Positions 23,080 to 33,416 of a DNA stretch of 64,000 nt are shown here, piece by piece; positions within the stretch are counted from its first letter, which is position 1, and every line of letters begins with the position of its first letter. The DNA is from Codonopsis lanceolata (taxonomy: Eukaryota > Streptophyta > Magnoliopsida > Asterales > Campanulaceae). Made by a program: the position numbers and the translations under genes. Location of the stretch: contig CM028379.1 in the NCBI GenBank assembly GCA_013146195.2, forward strand, positions 57,175,693-57,239,692, in the 5' to 3' direction. The notes under the pieces are model-generated. The model worked only from the letters and a program-made list of their open reading frames with translations. It did not search any database and was not told where the DNA came from.

Positions 23080-23792
23080 AATGCACTGCAACCTAAGAAG
23101 TGTCTCACTTTCATAACTTAGTTTGATATTTGTCCCACTTTTCCCCTTCCTGTCCATGAGCATTAAAAATAGTAATGGAAAATTGCATCGCATGTCACAT
23201 GAGGATTATTTTGATCATTTTTCTTGGTGCAAAGTGTGATACGTTATAATTTTATTATACAGTTAACCGTTTGATATTTAAAATATGCTTTTAATTAACA
23301 ATAATTAATAATTATTTCAATAATCAAAAAATAATTATAATTTATCTCGTATTTAAATTTACAGTTAAAAAATGCACTACTCCCCAAAATGAAATTTATA
23401 ATTTATTTAATATTTTTTATCATTCTCTTTCTTGCATCAACTCTATCATTCATTGACTCACTACCATCAGCACCACTACCACCACCATCATCTCAAATTT
23501 CACTATTAACCCAAAAATTAATTTTTGATTAATTTTATTTCTTTTTCTAATTTCTTACTTCTTCCTTCAAATTAACTCATTTGCAAAACACATCATTTAT
23601 AAACCCAACACCACCACAACCTTAAATTTCCTTATTTACAAACTCAAATTCAATTTTTTGAATTTTCAAATTTGAAGATTGAAACTCAAACCCATACAAT
23701 AATTTAAGAACTTAATGATTTGAAAATCAAACACTATCGTATTCTACCTAAACCACTATTGTTATCCTTACAATCACCGATACTGTTATTCG
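23080..23792 (+). repeat. AT-rich dispersed repeat, copy 1, left half
   Basis: From GAAGTGTCTCACTTTCATA (23098) on, it parallels 25999-26700: GAGCATTAAAA, AGGATTATTTTG, AATAATTATTTCAATAATC, then CACCACCATCATC-type triplets and TTAACCCAAAAATTAAT. The second half of this copy resumes at 25232 after an inserted LTR. Family unknown; no terminal repeats seen. Confidence 0.65.
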
Positions 23793-24286
23793 TGAGAACC
23801 TCGTTTCGACCCCTTGCGTAAAAGCGAGTGGTTTCAAAACTTAAACACGTGAAATACGCGCGACCTCGTTGTGGATTCTAAAAAATGTATTGAACGGACC
23901 GCCACCTCTATTTTATAAGGTTAAACAAAAAAAACCAAATTAAAAAAATACCAAAAATATGGGTTCGGGGGCTAAGTTATGAGTTGGGAAAGGGTTTGAC
24001 ACATAACTCGCCCTTTCGGTCTCACAATGGGTTTACCAACATGCTTAGTTTATTTCGTATATATTTAGTCTAGAAAACGTTTGTACATATACGAGGAAAA
24101 TAAAGAAGATTTCTATTTACTCAACTATGCACAAATAAATAAAATAATAACAAACGCACTATTTACGTACATTATTTTATAATACTTTATAAACAAAAAT
24201 AACACACTTAAAGAAACGGAAAATAGCAACTATTTACATTCTTATAAAAAATAAACTAACTAAATAGGAAAAAACTATTTTACGCC

Positions 24287-24288
<2 letters not shown>

Positions 24289-24330
<42 letters not shown>
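24289..24330. repeat. (TA)n microsatellite
   Basis: About 21 uninterrupted TA units inside the solo LTR. Confidence 0.95.
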
Positions 24331-24332
<2 letters not shown>

Positions 24333-24493
24333 ACATTTTATTTATAAGCCAAAATAAATAACTACGGAGACAGAATATCAGATCTGAAGCCTATCTCTTG
24401 GAGCATGAGTGTTTGTGCTCGATATGCCTTGACTTGGGCGATACTCGTGTGCTTCTCCTGTCCTCCTAATAGAGGAAGTCTTTTTGTTTGCAG

Positions 24494-24655
24494 TGTGTGT
24501 GTGTGTGCTTGCGTGTATGTGTGTGTGCCTATGTGGGTATGTGTGTGTGTGTTATGGGTATGTGTGGTTTGTGTATGTTGTTGTGTGTGTGTGTGTGTGT
24601 GTCGTTGTGTGTGTGTGTGTGTGTGTGTCTGTGCTCGTGGGAGAGTGTGTGTTTG
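24494..24655 (+). repeat. (TG)n-rich low-complexity tract
   Basis: TG/GT runs interrupted by short spacers. The translated Cys/Val- or His/Thr-rich frames over it are artefacts of the repeat. Confidence 0.9.
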
Positions 24656-25231
24656 TCTGGGTGAGGGAGTTTCCCAGCAGAGTAACGACAAGGAGGTGGT
24701 GAAATGTTTTGGTAGGGATTCGACAACATAATGGGTGAGTTGTTGTTGTCTGTGTTAAAGGAGGAAAACCTTCTATTTATAGGCAGTGAGAAATAGCTAC
24801 GGAAGCTGAGGAGGGAGTCTTTGAGAGGAAGGAAACAAGCTCTCTAGTGGCGTAGGGGTTGCGTAGGTGGTGGTAGAAGGCAGTCGCCTCGTGCTCGGTG
24901 GATATTTCGACTAGGTAGTGACGAAACAGGCTCGACGGCGTTTGCAAAAATAAAAAAAGGGGCGTCGCATAGGGGAAGGAAGGCGCGACACAGGGATGTT
25001 TGGCGTCGTGCCCTTGCTGGTGGGTGTCGCGACGTGTGCTCATTTTTGCCATATTTTTGTTACACTTTCACCCCTTGTCTTGTTATTCTTCGTCCTTTTG
25101 AACCATTCCGAGTTTCCTTTGGCATTTTTGTCTCCTGAAAGGTTTTAAAAGTAACATTTAGTCCATTTTTAATTTATAAAAGTGTTTTATATGATATTAT
25201 AAAATAGGGGTACGAATTTGATGTGTCTACA

Positions 25232-25990
25232 CTATCACCACCACAAAGAGACGCATTCACTTGTCTTGCTCAAATGGAGAAATAAAATCTCTTTAACTTT
25301 CGTTTCAGTCAGACTTCTTTCTTCGAACATTTCTCTCTTCTTAGTCTCTTACTGATTTTCCTCCTTCAAGCCAAATGACTCAGTAAGGAGATAACCTGAT
25401 TTTAATATGAGACTACTTGAAAGGATACCAGTAGGTGACAATTTTTTTTTAATTAAACAACAGTTGCGGTAGAAGGAACATCGATAGCTAGAGCCAAGGG
25501 AGGGGAATAAAGAGATTCTCTCATCTAACTATCTTGGGTCCTATGGAAAGGAGTAGGAAAATGAAAACCAAAAGAGGTTAGAGGTTTGGATCCAATTCTA
25601 GAAAGGAGTAAAATATTTTGATGGATTTAGGCTATGAAACCCAATTATTTGTGGTTAGTGCAGTGGTTGTGTTTGCAAGATCAATAAATTAGAGACCAGT
25701 ATATACAGTTTTTGAGGCTACTTACAGTAGTCTAAAAAATAAAAAAAGTAAACTATAAATTTTAGGTTTTTAATTTTCTCGAACAAAACGTACAGATTCC
25801 TCAACTAAGTTCTTAATTGTTCTTCATTTTCTTGACATTATAGCACATTTCTTTTCCTTAACTCATTTATGTTAGGTTCTTCGTATGTTATTATTAACCA
25901 CGATACCGATTTGTTTTATATCTCGATACTCACCAACAAAATATATTATTATAGTTTCAATTCTTCATATACCTCTAATAATGTATTTCC
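25232..25990 (+). repeat. AT-rich dispersed repeat, copy 1, right half
   Basis: It continues the copy broken at 23792. CACCACCACAAAGAGACGCATTC and the following 200 bases (ATAAAATCTCTTTAACTT, AGACTTCTTTCTTC) parallel 26760-26960 in copy 2. It also contains ATACTCACCAACAAAATA (about 25925), matching a phrase near 27100. No coding sequence recognised. Confidence 0.6.
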
Positions 25991-27180
25991 TAACCTATGA
26001 AGTGTCTCACTTTCATACACGATTTTTCTATGTATCCCACTTTGTCCGTTCCCGTCTATATGAGCATTAAAATAGTAATTAAAAATTGGATGTGCATGTT
26101 ACATAAGGATTATTTTGGTTAATTTGCTTGGGGTGCAAAGTAGGATTCAGTTATAATTTCATCATTTAGTTTATCATTTAATATTTAAAATATGTTTTGA
26201 ATTAAAAACAATAAATAATTATTTCAATAATCCAAAAATAATAATACTTTGTCTCATATTTAAATTTAAAGTTAAAATGTTTCACTTCAAAATAATATTT
26301 TAGAATTTATTTAAATTTAAAGTTAAAATGTATTACTCCAAAATAATATTTAGAATTTATTTAAATTATTTTTGTATCTTTCACTTTCTTCCATCAACCC
26401 CATCATTGATATACCCACCACCATCACCATCACCATCACCACCTCAAATTTCACCATTAACCCAAAAATTAATCTTGATTTGATTTTATTTCTATTTCTA
26501 ATTCCTTATTCCTTCCTTCAAAGTAACCTATTTGTAAAAATCATCATTTACACCTTCACCACAACCTTAAATTTCACTATTTACAAACTCAAGTTCAAAA
26601 TTTTGAAATTTCAAATTGAAACTGAATCTCGTATATATTTAAAAATTTGTTGATTTGAAAGTCTAACAACGTCGTATTTCACCTAAACCAACACTGTCAT
26701 TCCCACAATCTCCGATACCGCCATCCATGTAATCACCGCCACTTCCATTACCACCACTGCCATTACCACCACCAAGAAATGCATTCACATAGCCTTGCTG
26801 AAATAAAGAAATCAAATCTCTTTAATTAGCTTCTGTTTAGTTAGACTTCTTTCTTCACACGTCTCTCTCTTCGTAGTTGCTATCCTCTTTCGATGTCAGA
26901 TCACTAAGGAAGGATACAATTTGATTTTAGGATGTGACTCGTTGAAAGGATAATTGTAAATTTTGCTTTTATTCTCTAATAAAACACACTGATTCATCAA
27001 CTGGGGCTCTCTATTTTTTTTCATCTTCTTGACTTAACCACTTCTCTTAGCGTATTCACGGGTAATTACTAACCATGTTATAGAAGTGCTTAATATCTCG
27101 ATACTCACCTACAAATCGATTTTTATAGTTACAATTTTTTATATACATCTAATAATGTTTTTCCCAAACACATTTTAAAA
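25991..27180 (+). repeat. AT-rich dispersed repeat, copy 2
   Basis: An uninterrupted second copy directly after copy 1 and in the same orientation, so the two form a tandem pair. It includes a local duplication of TTTAAATTTAAAGTTAAAATG (26258 and 26308 areas) and (CACCAT)n near 26415-26440. No domain is visible in the short open frame 26372-26653. Confidence 0.6.
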
Positions 27181-28243
27181 AAGAGTAAGGCCATATTATT
27201 TTTAAGATTCAAATAAAGTTTTAGTCTTTCAACTTAGTGAGTGTCTTTTCATCATATTATAAAATATTGGACGACATATGTAATGATAATGATAGTTGGG
27301 GGAATCTGATAAAAAAATCAATATACGAAATGAACAGAATTCAGAAATGTAGGACCTAATATTAAAATAATGTCAAGGGATCAAATTATTATTTAATTAT
27401 TCATGAAATTGATTTTTCTATGACAAATTACTTATTTGACCTTAATTAATGGTGAGTGATTTATTAAAGTTTGAGCTATTTTTGTCGAAACATTATTTTT
27501 TATGATGATAAATTTATTTGTTTTATCCTTAATTAAATAGTGGGTAATTTATTTGGTGAAAATTTATTTTTTTCCATCTATTAATTTGTAAGAAACAACC
27601 TTTAACTTTTGATAGGTTGAGAGATAAATTTCAATCTTTAAAACAATGTTTAGCATACTATTAATTGTAGCTTATTTGAAGTGTCAATTTATAAGTTCTT
27701 CGGTTAAAGTTTAATCAAGTTGACAAAAAAAAAAAATCAAAATTGGGTTTTTTTAAAAAATAATTGTGAGGGGATGGGGGTCGGGGGAGAGAATATTTTA
27801 GTCTCCATTAGTCAATAATTTCCGGCTATGGAGGGGAATTTCATTAAATTTTGTTCATATAATATAACAAGAACACTAAATTACCTTGGAAGAAAATATC
27901 TTCACAATTGAATAAAACTGGTGAGATCTTTCTTTAATAATTATTTTAAATTATGCAAATTGCTGTGAGATCAGCCCCCTTAGTAATTATCAAACTGTGC
28001 TGAACATTGTTGGCCAGAAGTGGGGATCGCTGTTAAGACCTAAAAACAAGCATAAATAAAGAAGTGCCAGCCTTTAAAATCTCAGATCACAATGTAAATT
28101 TGGCTTATACTTTGATTTCATGCTATTAATACTATCTTAATCTCCACCCTCTTCGTATAATTAATCCTCTTCATAATAATTAGAAGCAATTCCTCAAAAC
28201 AGATAGTCTTAACTCTTAACACATACAGAAAAAAGCTAGTAAC
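27181..28243. other. Intergenic, AT-rich
   Basis: I see no gene, terminal repeats or coding frame. A weak TATA-like GTATAATTA at 28155-28163 lies about 90-120 bases before the LysM gene's start codons and could be part of its promoter. Confidence 0.4.
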
Positions 28244-28275
28244 ATGGCCAAGACATCAAACAACCGAGCTCCCAT

Positions 28276-28710
28276 ATGTTTCTATGCATTGCTATGATTA
28301 TCTGTCTTCTCTCTGTCATTTCAATGGCCGAAGGCAGGTCCAACATTGGAAGTAAGTCTTTAAGCTATGTTCATTAAGAAGTGAGATTGTTTTTGCAGGA
28401 AATCATGTATTTCATGAAACATTTTCCAGTATTTATTTATTGAAAATATATCTTTTCTCTATAAAGTATTTGTTTTCATATTAGTGATATCTTTTCTCTT
28501 TCATTCATGAAATGAGCAGCTGGTTTCCAGAAGGCGAAATCTACCTTAGCATGCGAATCGGTGATCAGTGTGAATAGTGGGGATACTTGTGCTGAAATTA
28601 TTCAGACGTACCAGTTGTCTACTGAAGTCTTTCAGCTTATCAACCCTAATCTCAATTGCGATGCGCTCTTTGTGGGTCAATGGCTTTGTGTTGATGGAAT
28701 TGTGTCTTGA
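28276..28710 (+). CDS. Small secreted LysM-domain protein, two exons (28276..28351, 28520..28710)
   Basis: The predicted product is 88 residues. Exon 1 gives a hydrophobic signal peptide (MFLCIAMIICLLSVISMAEG, residues 1-20), consistent with secretion to the apoplast. The donor is GGAA/GTAAGT and the acceptor ATGAGCAG/CT, with a phase-1 intron of 168 bases. Exon 2 encodes one LysM motif (about residues 41-84) with SGDTC, INPNLNCDAL and FVGQWLCV, plus four Cys (37, 49, 72, 82) that could form two disulfides. LysM modules bind N-acetylglucosamine-containing glycans; the role of these small plant proteins is not settled. An earlier in-context ATG at 28244 (MAKTSNNRAP...) is out of frame with the signal peptide and hits TGA at 28295-28297. 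Either the ancestral start lost frame through an indel or translation begins at 28276. Confidence 0.75.
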
Positions 28711-29540
28711 TTGAAGTTATAGAAACCAACTAGTCTTCAGAATATCCTAAAGTATTTCATTAATAAGGAGCTTGATAGACACGCTTCGTAATTGGATCTT
28801 TTTCATTTAACTATATGAGTGGCTTAGGACTAATGGATCCATATATGGCTCTCTATTTGTTCTTGAAGTTAATGTCCTCTCTTTTACTTGTGGCTACTGG
28901 AATGATGAACTCGACGCAAAGTGTTCTTGCTTTTCATGTAGTTATGCACTATTATAGTTCTACCAAATGTTTCGTGAGCGACAAATGTTCATTTTTCTCC
29001 ATCGATACATATGCTTCGTGAGTTGGATATAATCTCCTTCATTTAGATGTCAAGAATCAAATATTTCATTTCAAAAAGAAAAGAACACTGTATAAATCTG
29101 ACCAACTCAACTAGCACCATATCATAATCAAGAGGCATAAATGACATTGTTTTAACACCCTAACAAATCTATCTATTGCAGATACAAAAATCAGATATTG
29201 ACACTGACACCCTTCAAGTCTCCACATGCATTTGATATTTAGATCAACAGTCCGATCCTTGAAAACTTGCACCCTCATCTTGAGTTTCAGAGCTTTATTA
29301 GTAGCTAAAGTACGACTTCAAGGATTGGATTTGCACTTGATTTTGACAGAACATTTAAAAAATCACAGGCAAGATTGGAACCAAATAGTACAGACTCAAG
29401 AATTTAACCAAAGGCCTCCTCTCAAGCTCTGTCTTTTGAGGGTTACATAAAACAATTGTAAATTCCATGAACATAGACTGATCGCAATCAATGATTGTTG
29501 GTTAATTAATCCAATTATTGAATTAATTAATTAGTATATA
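28711..29540. other. Intergenic, including the LysM 3' flank
   Basis: No supported feature. The open frames at 28815-29021 and 29226-29450 have no recognisable domain. Confidence 0.4.
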
Positions 29541-29718
29541 TTTCCTCCGTTCCGGGCAAAGAGTCAATTATTCCATTTTTTGATTTTTCACTTAAAAAGT
29601 CAACTTTAAAAAATTAAGGCATAAAAGTGTCATATTATTACTAAAGAGCTATTAAAAGTATAATTTTCTTAAAAAGTTTGACTTTCAAACGGGGATTCTT
29701 TGCCCGGAACGGAGGGCG
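29541..29718. mobile_element. Stowaway-type MITE (178 bp)
   Basis: Inverted ends CCTCCGTTCCGGGCAAAGA and TCTTTGCCCGGAACGGAGG, flanked by TA on both sides (29539-29540 and 29719-29720), as for Tc1/mariner-derived Stowaway MITEs. The interior is AT-rich and non-coding. Confidence 0.85.
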
Positions 29719-29910
29719 TAATACTTCGATCTATTTCTGCACTAAAATCAAATTATCGAATACTACTGATCTAAGCGGTCAAATATGATGCTATTTAAGT
29801 AATTAATGATAATACAATTAGTATTTTCTTTCATGAAATTTATCTTGAAATCTTTGTTTCAATTATTTTGTTGGACTTCACAATTACAACCCATTACTCA
29901 TTACCCAACC

Positions 29911-30035
29911 TTTTTTTTTTCTTTTTTTTAAAGGAGGATCAATAGTAGTTCCCCACTTACCCCCTAGGTGACTCGAACCCACGACCTATTAGGTATGGGT
30001 GAAGCGTCTTACCACTAAGCTGCACTTACTTGTCT
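29911..30035 (-). mobile_element. tRNA-derived SINE with 13-bp target duplication
   Basis: On the minus strand a Pol III A box (TAGTGGTAAGACG, 30017-30005) and B box (GGTTCGAGT, 29979-29971) are spaced as in a tRNA, followed after a short body by a poly-A tail (poly-T on the plus strand at 29911-29929). Identical TCATTACCCAACC copies flank it at 29898-29910 and 30036-30048. The insertion signature is complete, which makes it a fairly young SINE. Confidence 0.9.
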
Positions 30036-30152
30036 TCATTACCCAACCCAACCCGTTAATATTTTTGGGTTGAAAGGAGACTTTTTATACGTGGCATTAG
30101 TCAAATATGGCCATTTGACCCGGTTAATGAACATATATAGCCTTTGACCAAT

Positions 30153-30400
30153 TGGTTTACACTGGTTTATCAATAAACCAGTGTAAACCACTGTAAACCA
30201 CTTGGTCGACCTGATAAACCAGTGGTCGATCAGTGTAAGCCAGTGTAAACCTTGGATAAACCGGGTCGAATTGTAAACCTTGAGTCGACAACTGGTTTAT
30301 CCGTCGACCAGTCGATAAACCAGAAATTTTCGTATGTTGAGCGGTGAATTTTTACTGGTTTACCTATAAACCAGTCGTGGTTTATCAGTGGTTTATCAAT
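30153..30400. repeat. Cluster of TGGTTTA/TAAACCA inverted motifs
   Basis: A perfect hairpin of 18-bp arms (TGGTTTACACTGGTTTAT at 30153-30170 and its complement at 30173-30190) with a 2-base loop opens the cluster. About a dozen further GGTTTA and TAAACC motifs in both orientations follow to about 30400, mixed with GGTCGA/TCGACC. No coding sequence. Confidence 0.85.
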
Positions 30401-31295
30401 AAACCAGGCCATAAAAGAGTATTTTTTTTTAAGTGAGGCTACAAATGACCAAGTCATCTTTGACTTGGCCATTTTTGTAAATGCCCCCTTTTTATACTAT
30501 AAATTCATGTTTTTTTTGGGAAAAAGTCAGGTTATGATGGGTCGACCCATTGCTCGTATCAACCTGACTCATTTCGACCAGTTTGATATTTGAATTCTAA
30601 TGAGTTTCAACCCGTTACCCATTCCTATCCGACCCCTAAACCCTACCGAACCCAATCAATTGACAAACCTATTGTTCATCGATCCAATCCAAATGTGTGT
30701 AGGCCAATTAAGGATAAAGCAATGACAGCAAACCTTGGTGCAATTCACTGTTTTGTACCCGGCCAATATACTTAATGCCAATTTCCCCAACCAATTTTTA
30801 GCTTTTGTTAGATGTTGAGAATGGTTAACTCCCAAAGTCATACTACTGTTGGAATATTTGGGTCAATATAAATGAGTAAATGGTTAAGTCACTACAAATC
30901 TACATTGTAAATATATTAGACAGTATACTACTTGATATAGTGGGATGTCATGGAAAGTAACATTTATGTTACAAGTCATATAGTCATGCCTTGCACACTA
31001 GCTAGCTTTGCTAGCCATTGGTTGGACAAATGCTCCGCACGTACGTCGCAAAGTTCGCATTGGGCGCTTTCGAGGTGCACTTCGCCCGTGTAAATCGTCA
31101 CGAACGAGCGATTGAAGCCTTTTTGTTTTTATAATAACTCGAAAGGAGCTCAGTGCATGCACGTTTAGTGGCATGGCCTGAAGAGACACACCACTTTGAG
31201 TTATGGGTGGTAGTTCCAGGGGTCTCACGAACAAGCACAATGGTTAAAGGTTGTGTGCATGGCAATAGGCAGACATTACTTGAACATGGTGGCCC
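30401..31295. other. Intergenic
   Basis: No gene recognised. There are Arg/Pro-biased short frames around 30998-31341 in a GC-richer patch, but they share no known domain. Confidence 0.35.
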
Positions 31296-31860
31296 CACTA
31301 CTAGAAAAATGACCTTTAGTGACGGAATTTTCCGTCGCTAAAGGCGAAATTCCGTCGCTAAAGGCCCCCAGCGACGGAATTTTTCTGTCGCCATTCCGTC
31401 GCTGATGCCGACGGACCAATTTCTGTCGCTAAAGGCAGCCTTTAGCGACGGAAATTTCCGTCGCTAAAGGTTGATTTTCAGCGACGGAATTTTCCGTCGC
31501 TAAAGGCTGAATTTCAGCGACGGAAATTTCCGTCGCTAAAGGCTGAATTTCGGCGACGGAATTTTTCGTCGCTAAAGGTTTTTTAAAATTAATTAAAATT
31601 GAATTTCAGCGACGGAATTTTCCGTCGCTAAAGGCTATTTAAAATTAATTAAAATTGAATTTCAGCGACGGAATTTTCCATCGCTAAAGGCTATTTAAAA
31701 TTAATTAAAATTGAATTTCATCGACGGAAAATTCCGTCGCTAAAGACGTTTAAAATTTTATTAAATTTGAATTTCAGCGACGGAAAATTCCGTCGCTAAA
31801 GGCGTTTAAAAATTTATTAAATTTGAATTTCAGCGACGGAAAATTCCGTCGCTAATAATG
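31296..31860 (+). mobile_element. CACTA transposon terminus with subterminal hairpin repeats
   Basis: Begins CACTACTAGAAAAATGACC, the terminal inverted repeat of plant CACTA (En/Spm) elements. It is followed by about eight to ten units of the form TTTAGCGACGGAAATTTCCGTCGCTAAA, each able to fold back, spaced 60-70 bases in the later part by AT-rich linkers. Subterminal arrays of this kind are transposase binding regions in CACTA elements. The opposite end (TTTTTCTAGTAGTG) is not found downstream, so the element is truncated or extends through altered sequence. No transposase is present. Confidence 0.8.
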
Positions 31861-32450
31861 TAAAAAAATTTAAAAAACCCCAAAAATACTATTATTATAA
31901 ATTTTTGTACCTAATAATATAACAATTAATACAAAACTAAAGATACAAAATAAACAATAATATAAAACCAATTTAAAAACATCAAACTGTAAATGTTATT
32001 ACAACAATCCATGTAAAATATACTGTAAATGTTATTACAACAATCCATGTAAATTATACATAACAATTAATACCAAAAACTTGTTTCTAGAGTTAACTTG
32101 TAAATTTAAAGTTGTACAAATCCATGTAAACCATATCTAATAAAAAAACTAAAAATAAAATTAAAAAAATCCTACGACATGAGTATCAAAAAAACTTCAT
32201 CTGCACAGCAATCAGCTAGAAAACCTGTCCAAGTAAAATTACTATTTTGATTAAAAATCAACAAGAAAAAGTAAGTCATTATTTTCATATGATCAAACAA
32301 GAAGCTTTAGAAGCTTACCATAGGAATACATTTATGGCATAATCATCATTTCTTTGCTTTTTTTGCTGGATGAACCTAAACATGTACAAGTTATCCAAAA
32401 TCAATTAGTTAATAATAATAACAAAAATGGTCCAACCCTATTTCCCCCAA
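31861..32450. other. AT-rich non-coding, possibly CACTA interior
   Basis: Contains a short duplication (ATTACAACAATCCATGTAAA at about 31999 and 32035) but no gene. Confidence 0.4.
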
Positions 32451-33300
32451 CGTACATACAGTTATGTTGTTCGGTTTCAAAGTCAATTAAACTACAACCA
32501 TGGATTTCATAGCATCAACATGGCTACCTAGCTAACAAGCGTACATAAATCGATGTTTAAACATTAATACACTAAATTTACACTAACACCCCTTTGTTTC
32601 TTACCATTTACACTAACACCCCCTAAACGTACATACAATTATCTTTTTTGGTTTCAAAGTCAACTAAACTACAACCATGGATTTCATAGCATCAACATGG
32701 CTACCCATCTAACAAACGTACATAAATCGATGTTTAAACATTAATACACTAAATTTACACTAACATCCATTTATTTCTTACTATTTACACTAACACCCCC
32801 TAAACGTACATACAGTTATGTTGTTCGGTTTCAAAGTCAAGTAAACTAAAACCATGGATTTCATAGCATCAACATGGCTACCCAGCTAACAAACGTACAT
32901 AAACCGATGTTTAAGCATTAATACACTAAATTTATACTAACACCCCTTTAATTCTTACCATTTACACTAACACCCCTCAACGTACATACAATTATCTTTT
33001 TTGGTTTCAAAGTCAATTAAACTACAACCATGGATTTCATAACATCAACATGGCTACCCAGCTAACAAACGTATATAAATCGATGTTTAAGCATTAATAC
33101 ACTAAATTTACACTAACACCCTTTTATTTCTTACTATTTACACTAACACCCCCAAACTTACATAAAGTTATCTTTTTTTATTTCAAAGTCAATTAAACTA
33201 CAACCATGGATTTCATAGCATCAACATGGCTACCCAGCTAACAAACGTATATAAATCGATGTTTAAACATTAAATACGCTAAATTTACACTAGCATACGC
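32451..33300 (+). repeat. Tandem array, 176-177-bp unit, about 4.8 copies
   Basis: Units start at 32451, 32628, 32805, 32981 and 33157, each beginning CGTACATACA (CTTACATAAA in the last). They include ACCATGGATTTCATAGCATC and a duplicated TTTACACTAACACCCC phrase. Adjacent copies are highly alike. The period is in the size range of plant satellites, but the array is short. Confidence 0.92.
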
Positions 33301-33416
33301 ACCATACAAACTAACATGTATATTTCATGTATATTTCATCTACAATATAAAAATAGAATTATAACATTTTAATTACACACTAACATTTAATAAAAATAAA
33401 AAAATATTAAGACCTT

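Larger units (their letters stand above)
23793..25231 (-). mobile_element. Solo LTR (1.44 kb), TGTAGACACAT type
   Basis: On the minus strand it runs from TGTAGACACATCAAATTCGT at 25231 to GGTTCTCA at 23793, with a TATA box CCTATAAATAGAAG near 24784-24771. The start and the final about 140 bases (GAGGTGGCG..., GCGTATTTCACG, GAAACC) align to the LTR at 47081-48057 (start TGTAGAAACCC, end GGTTCTCTCA). There is no internal region or second LTR, so it is a solo LTR. Flanks ATTCG and CTATC are not a clear target duplication. It interrupts an AT-rich repeat whose two halves lie on either side. Confidence 0.7.

Noticed and set aside
24362..24731. Cys/Val-rich and His/Thr-rich open frames
   Set aside because: They are translations of the TG repeat inside a solo LTR.
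28815..29021. 68-codon hydrophobic frame downstream of the LysM gene
   Set aside because: No domain and no splice or promoter context; it is probably flanking sequence.
29960..30020. Possible tRNA gene on the minus strand
   Set aside because: A and B boxes are present, but there is no complete cloverleaf, and a poly-A tail plus a 13-bp target duplication show a SINE.
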